DNA of 64,000 nt. It comes from Thalassobium sp. R2A62 (lineage in GTDB: Bacteria; Pseudomonadota; Alphaproteobacteria; Rhodobacterales; Rhodobacteraceae). Under the pieces are notes generated by a model that did no database searches, was not told the DNA's origin, and saw only the letters and a list, made by a program, of their open reading frames with translations. The DNA lies in assembly GCF_000161835.1 (NCBI RefSeq), contig NZ_GG697169.2, positions 1,722,418 to 1,786,417 on the forward strand, read 5' to 3'. How positions within the stretch are numbered: the first letter of the stretch is position 1; every line of letters starts with the position of its first letter. Positions 36,011-44,609 of this stretch are shown here, one piece after another. Position numbers and translations under genes: made by a program.

Positions 36011-37127
36011 ATGACTGAAGACCAATACTCTTCCACTCCCACCCACCACGGAAGAAACCAGGTTCCAGTGGCTTGGTCTTTTGCGCTCGCGCCGCGTTGG
36101 TATTTCGACGTTTCGTCATCTGCTGGCTGAACATTGTTCGGCTTCAGCTGCACTAATTGCTCTTCCAGATGTTGCTAAATCCGCAGGGGTTCAGGACTAT
36201 TCAATCTGCCCAGAGGGCTTGATTGTTGCAGAACTCAAGGCGGGTGCCGCAGCCGGTGCTGTTCTTCTGGCGCAGTCAGATCCCGATTACCCTCAGGCGC
36301 TACTCGATCTTTCCGATGGCCCTCCGCTTTTGTGGGTTATGGGGCGGCAGGATTTGCTCTATCAGCCCACCGTCGCAATTGTCGGCGCACGCAATGCGTC
36401 GTCGCTGGGATCACGTATGGCCAAAGGGTTGGCCACGGAATCGGGCGCTGACGGATATGTTGTCGTTTCGAGTTTGGCGAGAGGTGTCGATACTGCGGCA
36501 CACAATGGCGCCCTGCAAACCGGAACCATTGCCGTAATGGCAGGCGGGGTGGACTGCATCTATCCATCTGAGAATACCGAATTGGCCCGCAAAATTGCCC
36601 AAAACGGTGTGCGCGTGTCTGAGCAACCCATTGGCGCTCAGCCCCAAGCACGACATTTTCCCAGCCGGAACTGAATCATTTCAGGCCTCGCGCAAACGGT
36701 CGTCATCGTCGAAGCCGCCGCCAAATCTGGCAGCCTGATCACTGCACGCAACGCGCTAGACCAAGGGCGCGATGTCTGCGCGGTTCGGGGGCACCCCTTT
36801 GATGCCTGCGCGAGTGGATGCAATATGCTGATCCGCGACGGCGCGACACTGGTGCGAAGTGGGGCAGACGTGCTCGAAACAATTCGGCCGGCTCCAACGC
36901 CACAACTTGAACTGCCACCACAATCAGAACCACGTAGGCTATCTGAGACTGCAGCTCTACATTCTGAAATCCTGAACCGTTTGGGCCCTTCGCCCTTGGC
37001 CGAGAATCAATTAATCCGTGATCTCAAATCAGCCGCTGCAATCGTCACGCCGGCACTCATCGATCTCGAACTTGAAGGCAAGATTACGCGCCAGTCGGGT
37101 GGCCTGATTGCGCTGTCTGTGCAGTAA
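36011..37127 (+). pseudogene. dprA: dprA (DNA processing protein A), broken by a frameshift and an in-frame stop
   Basis: DprA loads RecA on incoming single-stranded DNA in natural transformation. The expected ATG (36011, MTEDQYSST) is out of frame with the body, which is read from about 36015 without its own ATG (TLPLPPTTEETRFQWLGLLRSRRVG). The body has VAIVGARNASSLGSRMAKG, then a TGA at 36672-36674 where the family has Arg (FPxRNRIISGLA), and continues open in the same frame to 37127 (VVIVEAAAKSGSLITARNAL and a C-terminal winged-helix). Conserved residues also differ: SSLARG for SGLARG, VRGHP for VPGHP. CGA to TGA is a single transition. Low-level readthrough or sequencing error remain possible. 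Confidence 0.85.
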
Positions 37128-37244
37128 TTTTCCCCTCAAAGCTCTGGTCATTTTCAAGCAGATGTGAAACGCGCATTGACAATGCATCGGGTGCCACCAC
37201 ATCTTGCTCGACACCCAGACCTGTTTCGAACCGAGAGGAATTCC

Positions 37245-39890
37245 ATGCCAGTTGTTGTTGTCGAATCGCCCGCTAAGGCCAAGACAATTAACCAATATTT
37301 GGGCTCGGACTATACTGTCCTCGCGTCGTACGGACACGTCCGTGACCTGCCGCCCAAAGATGGTTCGGTGGACACTGATGCCGATTTCGACATGAAATGG
37401 GAGATCGCAAGCGACAGCAAAAAGCACGTCAAAGCGATTGCGGACGCCCTAAAAGAAGACAACGAACTGATCCTCGCAACCGACCCTGACCGTGAAGGGG
37501 AAGCAATCAGCTGGCACCTCCAAGAGGCGTTGACGCTGCGCAAGTCGATCAAAAAAGACACCCCGGTTAGCCGAGTTGTCTTTAACGCAATCACCAAATC
37601 TGCGGTGACCGAAGCCATGAAAAACCCGCGCGCTGTCGACCAGCCGTTGGTCGACGCATATCTCGCGCGCCGCGCGCTCGATTATCTCGTTGGGTTCAAC
37701 CTATCGCCGGTGTTGTGGCGCAAGCTGCCTGGGGCCAAATCCGCTGGACGGGTTCAGTCTGTCACACTGCGCATTTTGGTCGAACGCGAGATGGAGATCG
37801 AAGCTTTCCGCAATGTGGAATACTGGTCGGTCAAAGCTGCACTTGGGTCCGCGCGCGGCCAAGATTTTGAAGCGCGCCTCACCGTGTTAGGGGGCAAGAA
37901 GCTCGACAAATTTGATCTCCAGAACGAAACAGCCGCCGAGCTCGCCGTCCAAGCAATTCATTCGCGCGACATGACAGTCACGTCAGTTGAGGCCAAACCT
38001 GCGACCCGCAATCCATCTGCGCCATTTATGACGTCGACCCTCCAACAAGAGGCGAGCCGCAAATTTGGCATGGGTGCGCGTCAAACGATGAGCACCGCTC
38101 AGCGCCTATATGAGGCGGGTCACATTACATACATGCGGACCGACGGCATCGACATGGCACCAGAAGCCGTTCATGCCGCCCGCGACGCGATCACCAATAA
38201 GTTTGGCAAGGATTACGTGCCAGACAGCCCGCGGCTGTATAAAAACAAGGCCAAAAATGCCCAAGAGGCGCACGAGTGCATTCGTCCGACGGATCTCGCC
38301 AAAGACACTGAGAGCGCCAAGATTTCAGATGCAGATCAACGCAAGCTCTATGATCTGATCTACAAACGGACAATCTCGAGCCAAATGGCTGCAGCACGGC
38401 TTGAACGCACCACAGCCGAAATCGGCAGCGCCGATGGTCAGGTCGTTTTGCGTGCAACTGGCCAAGTCATGTTGTTCGACGGTTTCCTTAGAGTCTACGA
38501 AGAAGGTCGCGATGATGCGGTCGTCGACGATGACGACAAGCGGTTGCCGCAATTGTCCCAAGGCGAAAGCGTCGACAAAAAGTCGATCATGCCTGAACAA
38601 CACTTCACGCAACCCCCGCCCCGCTATACCGAGGCCACGCTGGTCAAACGTATGGAAGAGCTCGGGATCGGACGCCCGTCCACCTATGCGTCGATCGTCA
38701 CAACAATTCAGGACCGCGAATACGTCCGCAAAGAGAAAAACCGCCTGATCCCAGAGGACAAGGGCCGGCTTGTTACCGCGTTTCTTGAGAACTATTTCCG
38801 CAAATACATCGGATATGGCTTTACCGCAGATCTAGAGGGTCAGCTCGACGACGTTAGTGCCGGTGAGGCCGACTACAAAGATGTGCTTGGTCGTTTCTGG
38901 CGCGATTTTTCCGCGGCCATTGGTGAAACGTCCGAGCTGCGCATCACCGAAGTGTTGGAGAAGATCAACGAGGTTCTCGAGCCGCATCTTTTCCCACCTA
39001 CGGAAGACGGCAGCGATCCACGTCTTTGCCCGAATTGTAACGAAGGCCGTTTGTCCATGCGTACTGCGCGGTCGGGCGGCGCCTTTATCGGCTGCTCGCG
39101 TTATCCCGACTGTCGCTATACGCGGGCCTTTGGCCCTCCTGGCACAGAACCAGAGAGCGCGATCCCACCAGAAGGTAAAATTCTGGGTGAAGATGCGGGC
39201 GACAAGATTTGGATCCACAAAGGTCGTTTTGGACCCTACGCCCAGCGCGGCGAGGTAACAGAAGACAACAAAAAGCCGCCACGCCAGTCTGTGCCTGCTG
39301 ATTGGGCACCAGAGGACGTGACGCTAGAGACAGCCGTCAAGTTGCTGGCCTTGCCACGTGAATTGGGCCCACACCCCGAGGATGGCGTAACTGTTTGGGC
39401 CAACATCGGACGCTATGGCCCCTATCTGAAACATGCCGAGAGCACGTCTCACAAGGGCGGCACAAACGCCAACCTTGAAACGCTCGAGGACGTTTGGACG
39501 GTCGGTATGAACCGCGCTGTTCAATTGCTCGCCGAAAAAGTTGCGTCCCGTGGTGGACGTGGTGCTGCTGCGAAACCAATCCGCGAACTGGGTGAACACC
39601 CAGAGGCGGGTGGGCCTGTCAATATTATGGACGGCAAATACGGCATTTACGTCAAATGGGAAAAGATCAACGCGACAGTTCCCAAAGAGACCGAAGCCGA
39701 TGCTGTTACGATGGAAATGGCCGTTGAGTTGATCAATGAACGGGCCGCCAAGTCAGGCAAGAAGAAGCCTGCGGCCAAGAAAAAGGCTGTTCCGAAAAAG
39801 AAAGCAGCAGCCAAGAAAAAACCTGCTGCAAAGAAGACAGTTGCGCCTAAGAAAAAGGCTACAGAAACGGGCGGTGACGTTCTGGAATAG
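37245..39890 (+). CDS. topA: DNA topoisomerase I
   Basis: TopA (881 aa) relaxes negative supercoils. The TOPRIM domain is at the N-terminus (VVVVESPAKAKTINQYLG; TDPDREGEAISWHL), and the catalytic tyrosine is Tyr296 in ITYMRTDGIDM. A four-cysteine zinc finger (CPNCNEGRLSMRTARSGGAF to YPDC) lies at about residues 595-625, followed by TopA C-terminal repeat units. The last 50 residues are a Lys/Ala/Pro tail resembling histone H1-like tails. ATG 37245 follows GAGAGGAA; the frame is open further upstream to 37164 without similarity. A TTGACA at 37176-37181 may be the -35 of its promoter. Confidence 0.96.
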   Translation: MPVVVVESPAKAKTINQYLGSDYTVLASYGHVRDLPPKDGSVDTDADFDMKWEIASDSKKHVKAIADALKEDNELILATDPDREGEAISWHLQEALTLRKSIKKDTPVSRVVFNAITKSAVTEAMKNPRAVDQPLVDAYLARRALDYLVGFNLSPVLWRKLPGAKSAGRVQSVTLRILVEREMEIEAFRNVEYWSVKAALGSARGQDFEARLTVLGGKKLDKFDLQNETAAELAVQAIHSRDMTVTSVEAKPATRNPSAPFMTSTLQQEASRKFGMGARQTMSTAQRLYEAGHITYMRTDGIDMAPEAVHAARDAITNKFGKDYVPDSPRLYKNKAKNAQEAHECIRPTDLAKDTESAKISDADQRKLYDLIYKRTISSQMAAARLERTTAEIGSADGQVVLRATGQVMLFDGFLRVYEEGRDDAVVDDDDKRLPQLSQGESVDKKSIMPEQHFTQPPPRYTEATLVKRMEELGIGRPSTYASIVTTIQDREYVRKEKNRLIPEDKGRLVTAFLENYFRKYIGYGFTADLEGQLDDVSAGEADYKDVLGRFWRDFSAAIGETSELRITEVLEKINEVLEPHLFPPTEDGSDPRLCPNCNEGRLSMRTARSGGAFIGCSRYPDCRYTRAFGPPGTEPESAIPPEGKILGEDAGDKIWIHKGRFGPYAQRGEVTEDNKKPPRQSVPADWAPEDVTLETAVKLLALPRELGPHPEDGVTVWANIGRYGPYLKHAESTSHKGGTNANLETLEDVWTVGMNRAVQLLAEKVASRGGRGAAAKPIRELGEHPEAGGPVNIMDGKYGIYVKWEKINATVPKETEADAVTMEMAVELINERAAKSGKKKPAAKKKAVPKKKAAAKKKPAAKKTVAPKKKATETGGDVLE

Positions 39891-39908
39891 AACGGCACCA
39901 CCTCCGAA

Positions 39909-39924
39909 TTGCAACCGGTTGCAA
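39909..39924. promoter_or_regulatory. 16-bp perfect palindrome, LacI-family-like operator
   Basis: TTGCAACCGGTTGCAA is a perfect palindrome with the central CCGG typical of LacI/GalR-family operators. It sits 18 nt past the topA stop and 86 nt upstream of the CoA-transferase start. The same gap has a 12-bp direct repeat ACTGCCGCAACG at 39930-39941 and 39979-39990. A regulator of the CoA-transferase operon is the simplest reading. Confidence 0.45.
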
Positions 39925-40009
39925 AAATGACTGCCGCAACGCAGCATTTTATTGACTCTCGTCTAGGTGATTGCGACAACTGCCGCAACGTCCAGCAGGA
40001 GAGACCTTG

Positions 40010-40723
40010 ATGAAGAAGATTTACGGTTCTGCGACCGAGGCCTTAGACGGCTTGTTGCATGACGGCATGTTTATCGCCGCCGGCGGCTTTGGCTTGTGCG
40101 GCATCCCCGAGCTCTTGCTCGCCGCGATCAAAGAAGACGGTGCCAAAGATCTGACCTTTGCGTCAAACAACGCGGGCGTCGACGAGTTTGGCATTGGCAT
40201 CCTGTTGCAGACGCGACAGGTCAAAAAGATGATCAGCAGCTACGTCGGAGAAAACGCAGAATTCATGCGCCAGTATTTGGCTGGCGAACTTGAATTGGAA
40301 TTCAATCCACAGGGTACACTGGCCGAACGTATGCGGTCTGGCGGATGCGGCATCCCCGGCTTTTATACAAAGACAGGTGTTGGAACCGTGATTGCCGATG
40401 GCAAAGAACACAAAGACTTTCCAACCGGCCCGAACGGTGGACCTGAAACCTACATCTTGGAAAATGGTATCTTTGCTGACCTGTCGATCATCAAAGCTTG
40501 GAAAGCGGATGAAACCGGCAATCTGGTGTTCCGCAAGACAGCGCGCAACTTCAATCCCCCAGCCGCTATGTGCGGCAAGGTTTGTGTGGTTGAAGTCGAA
40601 GAGATCGTCCCAACAGGGAGCCTAGCTCCCGACGCGATCCACTTGCCTGGCATTTACGTGCACCGGATCATCCAAGGTGATCACGAAAAACGCATCGAAC
40701 AACGCACAGTGCGGGAGGCCTAA
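40010..40723 (+). CDS. scoA: 3-oxoacid CoA-transferase subunit A
   Basis: This 237-residue subunit, with ScoB, moves CoA between succinyl-CoA and acetoacetate (or another 3-oxoacid). The family I CoA-transferase motif GGFGLCGIPELL is near residue 25 and GGCGIPGFYTKTGVGT is conserved. ATG 40010 has AGGAGAG upstream; the longer frame from 39971 is unlikely. It is followed by scoB after 3 nt. Acetoacetate use links to polyhydroxybutyrate or ketogenic amino acid breakdown. Confidence 0.93.
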   Translation: MKKIYGSATEALDGLLHDGMFIAAGGFGLCGIPELLLAAIKEDGAKDLTFASNNAGVDEFGIGILLQTRQVKKMISSYVGENAEFMRQYLAGELELEFNPQGTLAERMRSGGCGIPGFYTKTGVGTVIADGKEHKDFPTGPNGGPETYILENGIFADLSIIKAWKADETGNLVFRKTARNFNPPAAMCGKVCVVEVEEIVPTGSLAPDAIHLPGIYVHRIIQGDHEKRIEQRTVREA

Positions 40724-40726
40724 TCC

Positions 40727-41347
40727 ATGTGGGATCGCAATCAAATGGCAGCACGCGCTGCCCAAGAGCTTGAAGACGGCACATACGTAAACCTTGGCAT
40801 TGGCATTCCAACGTTGGTGGCAAATTACGTTGGCGACAAAGATATTACCCTGCAATCCGAAAACGGAATGCTGGGCATGGGCCCTTTCCCAACAGAAGAC
40901 GCTATCGATGCCGACCTGATCAACGCAGGCAAGCAAACGATCACCGAATTGGACCGTACGGCCTATTTCGACAGCGCGACCAGCTTTGGCATGATCCGCG
41001 GTGGGAAAATCGCTGCCGCAATTCTGGGCGCGATGGAGGTTGCTGAAAACGGAGATCTGGCCAACTGGATGATCCCCGGAAAGCTGGTCAAAGGCATGGG
41101 CGGCGCGATGGACCTTGTCGCAGGCGTTGGCCGCGTGATTGTCGTGATGGACCACACCAACAAACATGGCGACAGCAAAGTTCTGCCCGAATGCACTCTC
41201 CCGCTGACGGGTAAGGGTGTCGTAGACCGCATCATCACCAACCTAGGCGTCTTGGACGTTGTTGAGGGTGGTTTAAAGATCGTCGAGACCGCCGACGGTG
41301 TCTCAGAAGACGAATTACGCGCCGCTACGACCGGTACAATCGTCTAG
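40727..41347 (+). CDS. scoB: 3-oxoacid CoA-transferase subunit B
   Basis: ScoB (206 aa) carries the catalytic glutamate that forms the enzyme-CoA thioester, Glu45 in [29 protein letters not shown] and [25 protein letters not shown] are the other conserved blocks. It forms a two-gene operon with scoA that ends at a terminator hairpin. Confidence 0.94.
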   Translation: MWDRNQMAARAAQELEDGTYVNLGIGIPTLVANYVGDKDITLQSENGMLGMGPFPTEDAIDADLINAGKQTITELDRTAYFDSATSFGMIRGGKIAAAILGAMEVAENGDLANWMIPGKLVKGMGGAMDLVAGVGRVIVVMDHTNKHGDSKVLPECTLPLTGKGVVDRIITNLGVLDVVEGGLKIVETADGVSEDELRAATTGTIV

Positions 41348-41356
41348 CACAGCTTC

Positions 41357-41389
41357 GCGTTGGCCTTTTATATTTAGGGCCAACGCCTT
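41357..41389 (+). terminator. Rho-independent terminator of scoAB
   Basis: GCGTTGGCC (41357-41365) pairs perfectly with GGCCAACGC (41378-41386) across an AT-rich 12-nt loop, with CTTT after the stem. It begins 10 nt past the scoB stop. Confidence 0.75.
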
Positions 41390-41493
41390 TCGTCGATTTG
41401 AGACACAGCACCCAAAAAAGCACTTTTGCTAATGTTTCGATTTTAGAAACAGCTTCATAAAATTGCCCTATTCTGTCTCTAAACCGTCAACGA

Positions 41494-42507
41494 ATGACAA
41501 TGAGCAGTGTAGATACCATGCCTATGGCACCCGAACGCCCCGCTGAATCCCGGCGCAAACGCGATGTAATCGTGTTGGTTGTCCTGTTTGGTTTTGTATT
41601 GGCAGGCCTAGTTGGTTTGGCCGCCGCAACCGGCTGGGAAGAAACTAAAATCCAACTGGCCAAGCTGGGTTGGGGGCAAATCAGTATCCTTCTCATGCTG
41701 TCTTTGGTGAATTATCTATTTCGCGCTGGTCGTTGGCACCTGTTCTCTCATCATCTGGGACTGAACACGACATGGGTGCAATCAGTGCGGCATTTCATCG
41801 GTGGATTTGCGATGTCCGTTACACCGGGGCGGGTCGGCGAACTCATCCGCATGCGTTGGATCGAGCGCGAGACAGGGTGGGCTTTTGTGCGCACAGCGCC
41901 ACTGGTCCTCGTTGATCGCGCGTCTGATCTTGCTGCAATGGCTGTGCTATTGGCGATGGGCGTCACGCTCGGCGCTGGCGGTATTGCCTATGGTATACCA
42001 GTTGCAATCCTTGCTCTGACAGCCGCGTTCGTCGCGACACGTCCTGCGTTGCTAGAGAGTTTGGTCGAGATCGCCTATTCGCTAACAGGCCTATTTCCCC
42101 GCCTCATGGTGCGCATCCGGCGCGCGGTGTCGGCACTGGGTATTTTTTCAAAACCATCCGTATTGTTGCCAGCCTTTGCGCTCGGCATGATTGGTTGGTT
42201 CGCCGAGGGTTACGCCTTTCATCTCTTGCTTGTTTGGATGGGCGCAGACATCGGGTTGTGGATGGCCATGGCAATCTTCATCTTTTCGACTGTTGCTGGC
42301 GGCCTGACAGGTGCACCGGGCGGCGTTGGTGGGGCCGAAGCCGCTATGGTAGCTCTGCTTAGTCTAGAAGGTATCCCTCTTGAGGTTTCTCTTCCTGCAA
42401 CGGCCGTGATCCGCATCACGACGCTATGGTTTGCAATTCTACTAGGGCTCGCCGTTTTCCCAATGGCTGAGCGGCTTTCTCTCACTCATTCGCATTCAAA
42501 GGACTGA
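41494..42507 (+). CDS. UPF0104/LPG-synthase-TM family membrane protein, possible lipid flippase
   Basis: This 337-residue protein has about eight membrane helices and the UPF0104 hallmarks GFAMSVTPGRVGELIRMRWI and APLVLVDRASDLAAMAVL, and late GGLTGAPGGVGGAEAAMVALL. The family includes the membrane part of lysyl-phosphatidylglycerol synthases (without the synthase domain here) and proteins implicated in flipping polyprenyl-linked sugars. It runs directly into the DprE1 homologue (1-nt gap), so a role in moving a polyprenyl-phosphate sugar is attractive but inferred. No clear ribosome site precedes ATG 41494. Confidence 0.75.
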   Translation: MTMSSVDTMPMAPERPAESRRKRDVIVLVVLFGFVLAGLVGLAAATGWEETKIQLAKLGWGQISILLMLSLVNYLFRAGRWHLFSHHLGLNTTWVQSVRHFIGGFAMSVTPGRVGELIRMRWIERETGWAFVRTAPLVLVDRASDLAAMAVLLAMGVTLGAGGIAYGIPVAILALTAAFVATRPALLESLVEIAYSLTGLFPRLMVRIRRAVSALGIFSKPSVLLPAFALGMIGWFAEGYAFHLLLVWMGADIGLWMAMAIFIFSTVAGGLTGAPGGVGGAEAAMVALLSLEGIPLEVSLPATAVIRITTLWFAILLGLAVFPMAERLSLTHSHSKD

Positions 42508-42508
42508 C

Positions 42509-43810
42509 ATGCGCTGGAATCCAATGACATACACTGGCTGGGGCCGGGCTTTGATCGCGACAGGCGATGTGGCACGCCCCGAACGCAAAGCGGCCCTGGC
42601 AGAGGCCAGCAAACTGGCCCCTGCCGTGGGCAACAAACGCAGCTATGGCGACGCCTGCCTTAACGATGGCGGCAAGGTTGTCGATATGACGCGACTGGAT
42701 CGCGTGATGTCCTATGACGACGCAACCGGCATTGTTGAGGTTGAGGCCGGACTTGCTGTTGGCGATTTGGCCCGCCTGTTTGGCAACAAAGGGTGGTTGC
42801 CTGCGGTCATGCCCGGCACTGGCTTTGCCACGATTGGCGGCTGCATTGCGATGGACGTACACGGCAAAAACCACCACGAGGCCGGATCATTTGGCGAGCA
42901 TGTCCTTGAAATCACGCTGATCCAAAATGGCAAAACACGCAAAGTCACACCCAAAGACACCGCGTTGTTTAAAGCAACAGTTGGCGGTCTAGGTCAGACA
43001 GGCATTATCGCCGCGGCCAAGCTGCAAATGCTCGCCTGCAAGGGCGACGTTATAATGGTGACGGAACGGCGCGCCGAAGGTTGGGACGAATTTATCGCCC
43101 TGCTCGACGCATCAGAGGCATCCTATTCGGTAGGTTGGATCGACGCGACCGCGCGCAGCAACGACCTAGGGCGCGGGATTCTTGAAGAGGCCGAAACAGG
43201 CGCAGGTCTAATCCCGGCGCCCAAGAAATCTAAGACAGTCCCATTCAACGCCCCGCACTTTGCGCTATCCAAGCCAATCGTGCGGATGTTCAACAAAGCC
43301 TACTATAACCGCGTGCCGTCATCTGGTCGCACGTCGGTCAAACCAATTTCCGAGTTCTTCTTCCCGCTGGATAAAATCCACGATTGGAACAAGCTCTATG
43401 GCAAACGTGGCTTTCACCAATTCCAGTGCGTCGTACCGATCGCCAGCGCGGATGCTCTGCGCGATATGTTGGAGTTGATCGCAGACAGCGGATTGGCCTC
43501 ACCTCTTGCGGTTCTCAAACGGATGGGCTCGGGACGCGCAGGACATATGTCTTTCCCAATGGAAGGCTACACGCTGGCCATCGATTTCCCCAATCGCGCA
43601 GCCGCACGCCATTTGATCGGCCGGCTCGAAGAAATGACCGAAGACGCAGGCGGACGGCTGTATCTAGCTAAAGATGCGTTGGCCAAGCCCAAGCGGATGC
43701 ACGCGATGTATCCAGAATTAAAAGACTGGCAAAAGGCTGTGGCAAAAGCAGACCCCGAGGGTGTCTTGACCACTGACCTGATCCGCCGACTGAACTTGAG
43801 GGACGTATAA
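42509..43810 (+). CDS. DprE1-like FAD oxidase (polyprenylphosphoryl-beta-D-ribose 2'-oxidase)
   Basis: This 433-residue flavoenzyme has an N-terminal PCMH/FAD domain with RSYGDACLNDGGKVVDMT, GTGFATIGGCIAMDVHGKNHH and GGLGQTGIIAAAKLQM, and an ALO-type C-terminal domain. Similarity to mycobacterial DprE1 extends to the active site: YLAKDALAK contains the lysine equivalent to Lys418 and HAMYPELKDW follows. The cysteine that benzothiazinones attack in M. tuberculosis (Cys387) is Ala357 here (GYTLAIDFP). It would oxidise the 2'-OH of a lipid-linked ribose for epimerisation to arabinose. It overlaps the DprE2-like gene by one base (TAATG). Confidence 0.82.
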   Translation: MRWNPMTYTGWGRALIATGDVARPERKAALAEASKLAPAVGNKRSYGDACLNDGGKVVDMTRLDRVMSYDDATGIVEVEAGLAVGDLARLFGNKGWLPAVMPGTGFATIGGCIAMDVHGKNHHEAGSFGEHVLEITLIQNGKTRKVTPKDTALFKATVGGLGQTGIIAAAKLQMLACKGDVIMVTERRAEGWDEFIALLDASEASYSVGWIDATARSNDLGRGILEEAETGAGLIPAPKKSKTVPFNAPHFALSKPIVRMFNKAYYNRVPSSGRTSVKPISEFFFPLDKIHDWNKLYGKRGFHQFQCVVPIASADALRDMLELIADSGLASPLAVLKRMGSGRAGHMSFPMEGYTLAIDFPNRAAARHLIGRLEEMTEDAGGRLYLAKDALAKPKRMHAMYPELKDWQKAVAKADPEGVLTTDLIRRLNLRDV

Positions 43811-44547
43811 TGAGCGATACTTGGATTATTCTCGGGGCAACGTCCTCGATCGCGCGCGCCTTTGCACGAGAGATTTCAGCGACTGGCGCAGGGGTCGTCC
43901 TCGCAGGGCGTGACATGGCCGATCTGGCCGCGACAGAGGCAGACTGCCTCGCACGTGGCGCGGCCTATGCCAAATCGATGGCTTTTGATGCGCGGGACAC
44001 GACCAGCTTTGATGCGATCCTTGATTTTGTTGGAGGACAGGCTGGCATGCTTAACGCCACTGTCTTTGTCGGTTCTATGCCCGACCAATCTGAAATCGAC
44101 TCAGACCCGTCAATGATAGCGGGTGTTGTCACAGACAGCTTTACCGGTCCGGCCAATTTCCTCCAGCGTCTCGCCCCTATGATGGAAGAGCGCGGCGGCG
44201 GTGCTGTCGTTGGTGTCGGTTCTGTCGCTGGCGACCGCGGTCGTCTCGGCAACTATGTCTACGGCGCGGCCAAGGCAGGTTTTGCGACGTACCTCAGCGG
44301 GCTTCGCAACCGTTTAGGCCGTGAAGGCGTACATGTCATGACAGTGAAACCGGGTCCGGTGGATACTGCGATGACATGGGGATTGGATTCGATGCCGTTC
44401 ATGACCACACCGGATGGGGCAGTAGCCGATATCCTCAAAGGTCTGCGCAAAAAGCGTAACGTGATCTACACCGCTGGGATTTGGCGACTTGTGATGTTTG
44501 TGATCCGCTCAGTGCCCGAACCCATCTTCAAGAAACTGTCGATCTGA
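43810..44547 (+). CDS. DprE2-like SDR (polyprenylphosphoryl-2-keto-pentose reductase)
   Basis: This 245-residue SDR has the cofactor motif ILGATSSIARAFARE, the VGSVAGDRGRLGNYVYGAAKAGF segment with Ser, Tyr and Lys of the catalytic triad, and VKPGPVDTAMTW, and a hydrophobic C-terminal end (WRLVMFVIRSVPEPIFKKL) suited to membrane contact. Together with the upstream gene it forms the DprE1-DprE2 pair that epimerises ribose to arabinose on a polyprenyl carrier. Coupled by a 1-nt overlap. Confidence 0.8.
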   Translation: MSDTWIILGATSSIARAFAREISATGAGVVLAGRDMADLAATEADCLARGAAYAKSMAFDARDTTSFDAILDFVGGQAGMLNATVFVGSMPDQSEIDSDPSMIAGVVTDSFTGPANFLQRLAPMMEERGGGAVVGVGSVAGDRGRLGNYVYGAAKAGFATYLSGLRNRLGREGVHVMTVKPGPVDTAMTWGLDSMPFMTTPDGAVADILKGLRKKRNVIYTAGIWRLVMFVIRSVPEPIFKKLSI

Positions 44548-44562
44548 CATTCAAGACATCAA

Positions 44563-44603
44563 GAAAAAAGGGCCGCCGATGATTTCATCTGGCGGCCCTT
44601 TCA
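44563..44603. terminator. Bidirectional terminator between the DprE2-like and HAD-UbiA genes
   Basis: GGGCCGCC (44570-44577) pairs with GGCGGCCC (44591-44598), extended by GATG/CATC. It has an A-run on the left and a T-run on the right, so it can terminate the two convergent transcripts. Confidence 0.85.
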
Positions 44604-44609
44604 TTTTGT

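Noticed and set aside
39740-39880. Repetitive Lys/Ala codons at the end of topA considered as a tandem repeat
   Set aside because: It is the low-complexity basic tail common in TopA of this group; no exact repeat unit.
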